Counted from the stretch's first letter, positions 15,860 to 20,888 are shown. The stretch: 22,961 nucleotides of DNA from DASYML01 sp036399835 (GCA_036399835.1 DASWMI010000065.1:1-22961), one strand, 5' to 3'. Numbers and translations are program-made. The notes: generated by a model from the sequence alone, not told the origin.

Positions 15860-15865
15860 TATAAT
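15860..15865 (+). promoter_or_regulatory. -10 element of the receiver gene
   Basis: A perfect TATAAT 65 bases before the ATG at 15931. No good -35 hexamer stands at 16-18 bases, which suits an activator-dependent promoter and the palindrome just upstream. Confidence 0.5.
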
Positions 15866-15930
15866 TCCTGCCCTGAAGCTTCCAGAGGTCTAACACCTTC
15901 CCTCGCCAGCAGATCAGAAAGGCCCTAGAC

Positions 15931-16302
15931 ATGCCAGCCAATCGTGTACTCTATGTTGACGGCGATACGGACACCCGGACCATGCTCAAATTCATGCTCG
16001 GCCTTTCGGAGCTGGATGCAGTCGGCGCGCCGGACGCTCAGGCCGCCCTACATCTGATGGAGCACGAGCGTTTTAGCCTCTACGTTCTGGACGGCGGGTT
16101 GGCGAGCGTCCACGGTTTGTCGCTGTGCGCACAGATTCGCGCGGTGGATGCACAGACGCCCATCGTCATCTTCTCAGGCCACGGCTACGCGTCCGACATA
16201 GACGCGGGGATGCTCGCAGGGGCTAACGCCTATCTCGTTAAGCCGGACTCGTCGGAGTTGATTCCCACCATCAGGCGCTTGCTGGCAGCCGCTGCTGGGT
16301 GA
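15931..16302 (+). CDS. stand-alone response-regulator receiver protein
   Basis: 123 residues: one receiver domain and nothing else (CheY-like). The acidic pocket is Asp10 and Asp12 in VLYVDGDTD, the phospho-acceptor is Asp54 in LYVLDGG, the switch Ser is 82 in IVIFSGHG, and the invariant Lys is 104 in YLVKPDS. All are intact, so it should accept phosphate from a histidine kinase. There is no output domain, so it would act by protein contact or as part of a phosphorelay. The nearest kinase is the GAF histidine kinase at 9313-10704; pairing is conjecture. A ribosome site (AGAAAGG) lies about 8 bases before the ATG. It appears monocistronic. Confidence 0.92.
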   Translation: MPANRVLYVDGDTDTRTMLKFMLGLSELDAVGAPDAQAALHLMEHERFSLYVLDGGLASVHGLSLCAQIRAVDAQTPIVIFSGHGYASDIDAGMLAGANAYLVKPDSSELIPTIRRLLAAAAG

Positions 16303-16416
16303 GGCCGCGAGCTTTGGTCCGGCTTTCCCGCAAAATCACCTTATGGTCAGGCTTGGTGGTCAAGGATTTCTCTCTGACCGTCCCAACCGTTCTACATCCT
16401 TCCCAACAATTCTGAC

Positions 16417-16452
16417 TTGACAGTCGCCTCCCGGCGGCAGTTCTGATACGAT
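16417..16452 (+). promoter_or_regulatory. promoter of the fluoride-riboswitch transcript
   Basis: TGATACGAT (16444-16452) fits an extended -10 (TG-N-TACGAT) and would start RNA near 16459, just before the aptamer. A perfect TTGACA at 16417-16422 is 24 bases from that hexamer, too far for normal use. I trust the -10 more than the -35. Confidence 0.45.
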
Positions 16453-16465
16453 ACCTCGGACATGA

Positions 16466-16516
16466 TAAGGCGATGGGGTTCGCCGTATAACTACCCTGAC
16501 AGGGTTGATGACTCCT
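16466..16516 (+). promoter_or_regulatory. fluoride riboswitch aptamer (crcB motif)
   Basis: The conserved parts of the fluoride aptamer appear in order. GGCGATGGGGTTCGCC (16469-16484) is the first stem-loop, TATAACTA is the joining segment, CCCTGACAGGG (16494-16504) is the second stem-loop, and TGATGACTCCT (16506-16516) is the closing strand with pseudoknot potential. It lies directly before crcB and overlaps the left arm of a terminator, so fluoride binding should hold that strand and let transcription continue. Family match is by recall of the consensus; the gene downstream supports it strongly. Confidence 0.92.
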
Positions 16517-16554
16517 AATCATTTCGCATCTCGGCGAAGTGATTGGGAGTTTTT
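16511..16554 (+). terminator. riboswitch-controlled terminator
   Basis: Left arm 16511-16527 (ACTCCTAATCATTTCGC) pairs with 16534-16550 (GCGAAGTGATTGGGAGT) over 17 positions, two of them G-U in RNA, around a 6-base loop. Five Ts end at 16554. The left arm shares ACTCCT with the aptamer, so aptamer and terminator are mutually exclusive: off without fluoride, on with it. Confidence 0.9.
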
Positions 16555-16570
16555 GCATTGAAGGGGAAAA

Positions 16571-17143
16571 ATGAAACTACCGATGGATTATCTGTTAGTC
16601 GCGGCGGGCGGCGCGGTTGGGGCTTGCTTGCGTTACTTTATCGGCGGCTCTGTTTTCGCGCGCACGGGAACGCCGTTCCCGCTTGCGACATTCGTGATTA
16701 ACGTCTCAGGCTCGTTTATCATAGGCTTCTTTCTAACGCTCGCTACCGAACGCCTGAACATCAGCCCGCATCTGCGCCTCGCCGTCGCCGTCGGGTTCGT
16801 CGGCGCATATACGACGTTCTCAACTTTCGAGTATGAGACGATTCGGCTGATTGAAGAGGGGCATTTGATACATGCTGTGCTGAATGTGGTTTTGAGCGTG
16901 ACGGTCGGCTTCGTCGCAGTGTGGGGCGGCATCGCGCTCGCGCGCAAGTTTGAGCATGTGCCGGTGACGAGCCACACGCTTTATCAAGAGTTTGAGCAAC
17001 TGGCGGATGCCAGCGACCCGCATCAAAGCCTGGGCGCGGAGCGTGACATACGCGACGCTTCAATACAGACTAAAGAACAGATTTCAGGACTAGCCGCAGA
17101 GGCACGGAGGCAGAGAGGAACAAAACGGGGAGATAGAGAATAA
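16571..17143 (+). CDS. crcB: fluoride channel CrcB/Fluc with C-terminal extension
   Basis: 190 residues. The first ~125 are a complete Fluc fluoride-channel subunit with four membrane segments (about 6-25, 37-58, 66-88, 103-124). Family signatures are GGAVGACLRY (13-22), ATFVINVSGSF with the conserved Asn44, and GFVGAYTTFSTFEYE (75-89) with the pore Phe and Ser residues. Fluc works as a dual-topology dimer that lets fluoride leave the cell. Residues ~131-190 are a hydrophilic tail not normally present. Its last part is encoded by one arm of an intergenic-type inverted repeat (17092-17212), so the original stop has probably been lost. The start has a strong ribosome site (AAGGGG). Expression should be induced by fluoride through the upstream riboswitch. 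Confidence 0.93.
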   Translation: MKLPMDYLLVAAGGAVGACLRYFIGGSVFARTGTPFPLATFVINVSGSFIIGFFLTLATERLNISPHLRLAVAVGFVGAYTTFSTFEYETIRLIEEGHLIHAVLNVVLSVTVGFVAVWGGIALARKFEHVPVTSHTLYQEFEQLADASDPHQSLGAERDIRDASIQTKEQISGLAAEARRQRGTKRGDRE

Positions 17144-17212
17144 AGCAGGAAAGAAGTGTTAAAAGTCTTATCCTGATTTGTCTATTCTCTGTGCCTCCGT
17201 GCCTGCGTTGGC
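17092..17212. repeat. long imperfect inverted repeat spanning the crcB stop codon
   Basis: GGCACGGAGGCA (17101-17112) pairs perfectly with TGCCTCCGTGCC (17192-17203). The stem continues inward past one mismatch (AGAGG with TCTCT, last pair G-T) and outward with small bulges (AGCC at 17092 with GGCT at 17209). The sequence resembles the dispersed CTCTGTGCCTCCGTG intergenic words seen in many bacterial genomes. The left arm is translated as the end of CrcB; the right arm lies just before the racemase gene. Confidence 0.65.
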
Positions 17213-17246
17213 TAATGCTCTTATTGAGTGGAAGGAGAATGAAGAG

Positions 17247-17942
17247 TTGAAGACCGTGGGCATCATCGGCGGTATCGGGCCGGAATCAACCATAGAGTAT
17301 TACAGGTTGATTATCTCGACTTATCGTCAACGGAAACAGGATGGCAGTTATCCTCAGGTCATCATCAATAGTATTGACTTGAAGAGGATGCTGGATTTGA
17401 TCGCGGCTGAGAGCCTGCCGGAAGCAGCCGCATATCTTTTGGAAGAGGTGCGTAAGCTTTCGCGGGCGGGCGCGGATTTTGCGGCGTTGTCGTCCAATAC
17501 TCCGCACATCGTGTTTGATTATCTCAGTCGTGAATCTCCGATTCCGCTCATCAGTATTGTGGAGGCGACCTGCCAGTCGGCAAAGGCGCAAGGGTTAAAG
17601 CGCGTCGGTCTATTCGGCACACGGTTTACGATGCAGGGGCGATTTTACGCGGAAGTGTTCAACCGTGCGGGAATCGCTCTGGTCCAGCCTGCGCCGGATG
17701 AGCAAGCCTATATTCACGACAAATATATGAATGAATTAGTGAACGGAATTTTCCTGCCCGAAACGCGAGAGCATCTCTTAGCGATTGCCGTCCGGCTCAA
17801 GGCGCGGGAAGCGATAGAGGGATTGATACTGGGCGGGACTGAGCTTCCTTTAATCTTACGGGAGACGGAGTACGAGGGCATCGCTTTTCTGGATACGAGC
17901 AGGCTTCACGTAGAGCAGATAGTAGCCCGCCTTTTGTCCTGA
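17247..17942 (+). CDS. aspartate/glutamate racemase family protein lacking both catalytic cysteines
   Basis: 231 residues, the normal size. The N-terminus KTVGIIGGIGPESTIEYYRL is diagnostic of the Asp/Glu racemase superfamily. I place the start at TTG 17247: it has AAGGAG (17232-17237) upstream and gives the family-typical N-terminus, while the longer frame to 17178 adds 23 unrelated residues partly from a repeat. Family members usually use two cysteines, in C-N-T and G-C-T-E. Here these read SSNTPHIVFD and LGGTELPLIL, so both thiols are replaced (Ser and Gly). FGTRFTMQGRFY and DEQAYIHDKYMNELVNGIF are well conserved in a subgroup I recall with the same change. Racemisation by the cysteine mechanism is therefore unlikely, and another reaction on an acidic amino acid or similar ligand is possible. 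Cytoplasmic. Confidence 0.87.
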   Translation: MKTVGIIGGIGPESTIEYYRLIISTYRQRKQDGSYPQVIINSIDLKRMLDLIAAESLPEAAAYLLEEVRKLSRAGADFAALSSNTPHIVFDYLSRESPIPLISIVEATCQSAKAQGLKRVGLFGTRFTMQGRFYAEVFNRAGIALVQPAPDEQAYIHDKYMNELVNGIFLPETREHLLAIAVRLKAREAIEGLILGGTELPLILRETEYEGIAFLDTSRLHVEQIVARLLS

Positions 17943-17991
17943 TGGCATCAGCGGTTACTTAGGCACGCACGTTTGCAGCTTGAGCGCGAGT

Positions 17992-18339
17992 TTAGGAATC
18001 TATTTCCGTAGTGCTTTGTAGTATCTCGGTCACGACGCGTTTTAATTCCGGCATGTCATTCTCTATAATTTTCCAAACCAACTCTAAATCTATACCTAAA
18101 TAGTTGTGAACCAGCACATTGCGAAATGCTGCGACCCTGACCCATTCAATTTCAGGGTGCGTTGATTTTACCGCGTCTGACAATCGTTGCGTTGCTTCAC
18201 TCAGCGTTTGCAAATTTCTCAACGTCGCGTCTTGGAGCGCGTGCATTGTCAAAAATAGGTCTCGTCCGCCGGAGATGTTGTCCTCAATGCGACGAATACA
18301 TTCGGCAATATGGCGCAGATAAACCGCATCATCTTTCAT
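17992..18339 (-). CDS. hepT: HepT-like toxin (HEPN ribonuclease)
   Basis: 115 residues, all helical, of the HepT/DUF86 family. The HEPN active-site motif R-x4-H-x-Y is intact in RNVLVHNY (about residues 73-80), followed by LGIDLELVWKII, which is typical of the family. HepT toxins cleave RNA and are silenced when the partner MntA adds AMP groups to the motif tyrosine. Its ATG overlaps the mntA stop as ATGA (18336-18339), so the two are translated together from one mRNA. It is the first gene of the accessory island reading from the left, and its composition is more AT-rich than the core genes. Confidence 0.92.
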   Translation of the reverse strand: MKDDAVYLRHIAECIRRIEDNISGGRDLFLTMHALQDATLRNLQTLSEATQRLSDAVKSTHPEIEWVRVAAFRNVLVHNYLGIDLELVWKIIENDMPELKRVVTEILQSTTEIDS

Positions 18340-18626
18340 AGTGGGACAGCTTCGCGCAAGACCTTTTCGCGTAAGTCTTTGTGTAACGCTCTCTCTGTCA
18401 CAATCTCAACGCGCCGCCCTAACAATCTCTCCAAATCGAGAATCAATCCTGCCGGAAACCACGAACTCGTCTGGGCCGTCACGTCAACGAGCAAATCAAT
18501 GTCGCTTTCCGGCTTTGCCTCGCCACGCGCACAGGAGCCGAAAACGCGCACGTTTGATGCCCCGTGTTGTTCTGCGATGCGTTGGATTTCGCTGCGTTTT
18601 GCTCTAATGGCTTCTTCAATGCTCAT
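18336..18626 (-). CDS. mntA: MntA-like minimal nucleotidyltransferase antitoxin
   Basis: 96 residues forming a minimal nucleotidyltransferase domain. The signature G-S-x10-D-x-D is present as GSCARGEAKPESDIDLLVD (about 30-48); the two aspartates bind magnesium and ATP. MntA proteins neutralise HepT by transferring AMP to its active-site tyrosine. The C-terminal half (ILDLERLLGRRVEIVTERAL) is typical. The gene precedes hepT and overlaps it by 4 bases. The ATG at 18626 has only a weak GCGAG-type ribosome site. An extended -10 promoter at 18659-18667 probably drives the pair. Confidence 0.92.
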   Translation of the reverse strand: MSIEEAIRAKRSEIQRIAEQHGASNVRVFGSCARGEAKPESDIDLLVDVTAQTSSWFPAGLILDLERLLGRRVEIVTERALHKDLREKVLREAVPL

Positions 18627-18658
18627 AAATCACTCGCTGCTCGTTTGAGAGCAAAAGT

Positions 18659-18667
18659 ATTGTATCA
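18659..18667 (-). promoter_or_regulatory. extended -10 promoter of mntA-hepT
   Basis: On the minus strand TGATACAAT gives TG-N-TACAAT, an extended -10 element one base from consensus. RNA would start near 18652, leaving a leader of about 26 bases. No clear -35 hexamer is present. Confidence 0.4.
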
Positions 18668-18727
18668 CTGAAAGACGATTTTAGATTTGCCTCCTTTTAA
18701 AGAACTACGGAAGCTCCCAAGAACAGT

Positions 18728-18766
18728 GATGAGGCAGCTATCTTTATGTCGAAAGAAGGCCCGACC
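18728..18766. repeat. dispersed repeat, copy 1 (3' end of the 77-residue gene)
   Basis: GATG ... CTATCTTTAT, 4 differing bases, then AAAGAAGGCCCGACC. It is nearly identical to 19097-19139. On the minus strand it begins immediately after the TGA of the 18767-19000 gene. GCCCG (18759-18763) can pair with CGGGC (18774-18778) across the stop codon, followed by CTTCTTTC, so this copy may be a weak terminator. Confidence 0.6.
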
Positions 18767-19000
18767 TCAGCCACGGGCGATATGTTGACGAGCGCGGGCT
18801 TTTGCCAACCTCATGAGATGTTCGAGTTGAAGATAATGGCTCAACTCTGATTCTTCTTCTGGCGTAATGCCAGAGGTTTTCTCTAGCTGTATTAAGTTGG
18901 CAACGCGCTCTTTGCTACTTTCAGAAGGACGGAATGCAGCAACATTGTGAGAAGTAGTGCCTCGCGCGATAAACTCTACGATTTCTTCATAGGCTTTCAT
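18767..19000 (-). CDS. small conserved protein of unknown function
   Basis: 77 residues from ATG 19000 (MKAYEEIVEFIARGTTSHNV at the start). The middle has FRPSESSKERVANLIQLEK and the end YLQLEHLMRLAKARARQHI. I recognise the pattern as a small conserved family common in cyanobacteria and other bacteria with accessory gene sets, often next to toxin-antitoxin genes. No enzymatic motif is visible, and the protein should be mostly helical and soluble. The frame could extend to 19054, but the promoter at 19010-19038 would start RNA about 3 bases before ATG 19000, so the shorter form is preferred. There is no ribosome site. It could be an antitoxin without a visible toxin partner; that is conjecture. 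Confidence 0.75.
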   Translation of the reverse strand: MKAYEEIVEFIARGTTSHNVAAFRPSESSKERVANLIQLEKTSGITPEEESELSHYLQLEHLMRLAKARARQHIARG

Positions 19001-19009
19001 AGTGCCCAA

Positions 19010-19038
19010 ATTATATTCCTCATAAGGTTTTCTGCCAA
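19010..19038 (-). promoter_or_regulatory. strong promoter giving a (nearly) leaderless mRNA
   Basis: On the minus strand TTGGCA (19033-19038), a 17-base spacer and a perfect TATAAT (19010-19015). The expected RNA start is about 19003, three bases before ATG 19000, and no ribosome site precedes the ATG. Confidence 0.75.
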
Positions 19039-19096
19039 CACAAAAGGCAAGCACCCAACAACAGTTCTGTTTTGCTCTTCAGTCAATCAAGATTAA

Positions 19097-19139
19097 GATG
19101 GGTAAGGCGACTATCTTTATACGGAAAGAAGGCCCGACC
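19097..19139. repeat. dispersed repeat, copy 2
   Basis: Matches 18728-18766: both contain CTATCTTTAT and AAAGAAGGCCCGACC with a 4-base difference between them, and share GATG-GG-AAGGC-like bases before. Here the GGCCCGACC end forms the left arm of a full terminator hairpin (19126-19157); copy 1 lacks the right arm. Confidence 0.6.
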
Positions 19140-19157
19140 GGATGGTTGGGCCTTCTT
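19126..19157 (-). terminator. terminator of the AbrB-type gene
   Basis: AAGAAGGCCCGACC (19126-19139) pairs with GGTTGGGCCTTCTT (19144-19157), 14 pairs with one G-T, around GGAT. On the minus strand the stem is followed by T-rich sequence (TTCTTTCC), which fits an end signal for the minus-strand gene 19433-19236. Confidence 0.65.
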
Positions 19158-19163
19158 GATGGA

Positions 19164-19197
19164 TGAGGCCATCGAAGCGGCCTGGGCGATGGCCTCA
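19164..19197. other. second hairpin next to the terminator
   Basis: TGAGGCCATCG (19164-19174) pairs perfectly with CGATGGCCTCA (19187-19197) around a 12-base loop. It lies 6 bases from the terminator hairpin and between it and the stop of the AbrB-type gene. It may stabilise the mRNA end or mark a small RNA. Confidence 0.5.
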
Positions 19198-19235
19198 CAC
19201 GCGGCACTGCCCCTTCACCATTTTAGGCGTGCCAG

Positions 19236-19433
19236 CTATTTCCTGCCCTGCTTTGCTGTCTTAGCCTTCTTTTTAGATACCTTCATTACTGCTCGCCTTG
19301 CCCCGTCAAGCTCAAAGGTCAAATAGTCTCCCGCCTTCGCTCCGAGGGCGTTGAGGATGGGAGCGGGTACTTTACTACGAATCACGCCGTTATCGTTAGT
19401 GACTTTTGACTGGCGTGTGGCTGTGAGTTTCAT
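19236..19433 (-). CDS. AbrB/MazE/SpoVT-type DNA-binding protein
   Basis: 65 residues. The N-terminal half, TRQSKVTNDNGVIRSKVPAP, then LNALGAKAGDYLTFELDG, has the swapped-hairpin AbrB pattern (short strand, V-P-x-x-I/L, L-G-x-x-x-G-D-x-L). A Lys-rich tail (VSKKKAKTAKQGRK) follows. Such proteins dimerise to bind DNA and commonly serve as antitoxins or transition-state regulators. A strong ribosome site (AAGGAG) precedes ATG 19433. No toxin gene follows it; downstream are two hairpins. A 64-residue frame overlaps its start as ATGA (stop 19430-19432), but I do not find that frame convincing. It may help to regulate the divergent XRE gene. Confidence 0.8.
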   Translation of the reverse strand: MKLTATRQSKVTNDNGVIRSKVPAPILNALGAKAGDYLTFELDGARRAVMKVSKKKAKTAKQGRK

Positions 19434-19598
19434 AGCTTCTCCTTCAGGATGAGGACTGTGGTATTCTGGGCCGTCTTTGAAAACACGGCAACGGGTCGGA
19501 TGCGTGGCTCAAATCTCACCCTCATGGACGAGTAAATGAGCATCGCCGTTGAGTATGAAAGGTTCATTCTCACGGCGAACAAGTTGGGCACGCATACG

Positions 19599-19618
19599 TT
19601 ACCACCAAATGGTGGTAA
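19599..19618. promoter_or_regulatory. perfect palindromic operator between divergent regulators
   Basis: TTACCACCAAATGGTGGTAA has perfect 8-base arms (TTACCACC / GGTGGTAA) around AAAT. It lies between the minus-strand AbrB-type gene (start 19433) and the plus-strand XRE gene (start 19664), 45 bases before the latter. It is a strong candidate for the XRE protein's own operator. Confidence 0.65.
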
Positions 19619-19663
19619 AAGCAAGTTGCGAAAGACATTTGTTCCTTCAGGAGATTGTGCCTG

Positions 19664-19948
19664 ATGGGAACAAAGCCGCGTATCAAGCCAGAGCGTCTAG
19701 GAGAAAAGCTAAGACAGATTCGGCTTGCTCTTGGACTTTCGCAAGCTGAGATAGCGAGGTATCTTGGAATAGATGAATTGATTGCTTTCAAGCAAATCTC
19801 GACGTATGAGCTTGGAAAACGAGAGCCACCGTTGGTGATTCTCCTGCGATATGCTCGCGCAGCGAACATCAGCACAGATGTTTTGATTGATGACGAGCTT
19901 GAGCTGCCCGACAGATTACCGTCTAAGTCAAAGCCTACTCGCCGCTGA
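19664..19948 (+). CDS. XRE-family helix-turn-helix regulator
   Basis: 94 residues. The helix-turn-helix domain spans about 12-72: LGEKLRQIRLALGLSQAEIA with the turn at LSQAEIARYLG, then QISTYELGKREPPLVILLRYA. An unusual insertion (DELIAF) lies between the turn and the recognition helix, lengthening the domain slightly. The tail is acidic and then basic. It binds DNA as a dimer, most likely at the palindrome 19599-19618. ATG 19664 has AGGAG (19649-19653) upstream; an in-frame TTG at 19655 is too close to that ribosome site to be used. It is a control-protein-sized regulator and might also regulate the methyltransferase-nuclease gene 1.5 kb away. Confidence 0.88.
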   Translation: MGTKPRIKPERLGEKLRQIRLALGLSQAEIARYLGIDELIAFKQISTYELGKREPPLVILLRYARAANISTDVLIDDELELPDRLPSKSKPTRR

Positions 19949-19966
19949 CCAATCCCGTGTACAGGT

Positions 19967-20043
19967 TTTGAAGATGCAAGGAGTCCCTACAGGGACGATT
20001 GACAATGGCCTGTCTTTAATCGTCCCTGTCTGGAATCTTCAAA
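19967..20043. terminator. triple-nested hairpin between convergent genes
   Basis: Three nested stems: TTTGAAGAT (19967-19975) with ATCTTCAAA (20035-20043); CAGGGACGATT (19990-20000) with AATCGTCCCTG (20018-20028); and GACA/TGTC inside. In addition AGGGAC (19991-19996) can instead pair with GTCCCT just before it (19983-19988), so two exclusive folds exist. It lies between the XRE gene (ending 19948) and the convergent 20434-20081 gene. Confidence 0.6.
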
Positions 20044-20080
20044 CGGTCTCTTAAAATGAGAGAGCCGCGCCCCGTGTCTC

Positions 20081-20434
20081 TCAGGGTTTGGTCTCTGAGC
20101 TTTGTTTGGAGGGACGCTTGCGCTCGCTTGAGCGTGTGCCTCCGGCCTGTTCATACTGCGAAGAGTCAGGACCGTAAACGGCACGGAAGCCGCTTCGCGC
20201 GCGCGTGTTGATGTTTGCCAGGTCGCTCGTCTGCGTGTTGAGGTCGTTGGTCAGCGCGGTTAGCTGCGTCCGCATCTCTTCTATCCGGTCGCGCTTCTCA
20301 CGCAGGTCCGTGATCCTGCTCTGTAGATTGGCGAGCGTGATTTCTCCGAGCGCGAAGGTAGGATTTTCCGTCCAGACACGCGCAATCTGCTCGCTGTCCG
20401 AAAGGACCGCATCGAGAGGGTATTTTGTAGGCAT
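20081..20434 (-). CDS. coiled-coil conserved hypothetical protein
   Basis: 117 residues from ATG 20434. After a short N-terminal helix, residues about 38-75 (ITDLREKRDRIEEMRTQLTA and following) form a coiled coil. RARSGFRAVYGPDSSQYEQA and GGTRSSERKRP at the C-terminus form a well-defined motif I recall from a family of uncharacterised proteins in cyanobacteria and Acidobacteria. No enzymatic site, signal peptide or membrane helix is present. The basic tail could bind nucleic acid. AAGGAG lies about 10 bases before the ATG; a longer frame to 20482 has no ribosome site. The tandem palindrome array starts 85 bases upstream of its start codon, so it may be controlled by, or bind to, that array. 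This is inference from position only. Confidence 0.78.
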   Translation of the reverse strand: MPTKYPLDAVLSDSEQIARVWTENPTFALGEITLANLQSRITDLREKRDRIEEMRTQLTALTNDLNTQTSDLANINTRARSGFRAVYGPDSSQYEQAGGTRSSERKRPSKQSSETKP

Positions 20435-20518
20435 GAGGGTTTGTCTCCTTTGGTCAGGTAAAGGGTTAGTGAGAGAACCCAAAACTCAAACACGAAGAGG
20501 GGAAAGGTAAGGCTCCCG

Positions 20519-20888
20519 GTTTGAACTTTGGGCAGGCCAGCGTAAAACTTTAACCGAATCAACAATCAATTCAACCAGCCAGTTTGAATTTCCAACCCGC
20601 CAGTTGAAATAATCAACGCACCAGTTGAAAAGAACCGACACCCGGTTTGAATTTCCAACCAGCCTCCCCAAGCTTCGGGAAAGCCGTTTGAATTTCCAAC
20701 CGGACTGACTAAAACTTGGGAAGCGCGGTTTGAAACTTTAACCAGGTTTCCCAAGCTTTGGGGAGGCTGGTTTGAAACTTAAACCGCCGAGTTGGAAATT
20801 CAAACTACGAGTTTGAAATTCAAACCGCCAGTTTGAGTTTCAAACCAGCCCGTTAATAATTCAAACCGGCCCGCTAAAGCAATCAAAC
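20519..20888. repeat. phased tandem array of ~16 degenerate 15-base palindromes
   Basis: Copies of GTTTGAAATTCAAAC (perfect at 20811-20825) start at about 20519, 20542, 20562, 20582, 20603, 20624, 20645, 20686, 20707, 20728, 20770, 20791, 20811, 20831, 20852 and 20873. Spacing is 20-21 bases except two gaps of 41 and 42, each filled by an AAGCTT-centred palindrome (20670-20675 and 20753-20758) centred where the missing copy would be. Cores are AT-rich, linkers GC-rich (CCGCCA, CAGCCC, CGGCCC). Copies in the middle-right are best and decay outward, especially on the left. All reading frames I checked have stops, so it is not coding. Linkers of ~6 bases exclude a CRISPR array. Confidence 0.9.

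Noticed and set aside
17178..17246. Longer N-terminus for the racemase-family protein
   Set aside because: The extra codons come from the repeat arm and do not fit the family; TTG 17247 has a proper ribosome site.
19430..19624. Small gene upstream of and overlapping the AbrB-type gene by ATGA
   Set aside because: The overlap is suggestive of coupling, but none of its possible starts has a ribosome site, the palindromic operator lies inside its 5' end, and the product matches nothing I know.
20486..20754. Minus-strand open frames across the palindrome array that look like a repeat protein with GNSN and LEIQTG motifs
   Set aside because: A 21-base period keeps frame by itself, so short frames arise automatically. 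The array as a whole is broken by stops in the frames examined, and there are no ribosome sites.
20519..20888. CRISPR array
   Set aside because: Units are degenerate, linkers are only about 6 bases and GC-rich rather than unique ~30-base spacers, and no cas gene is present.
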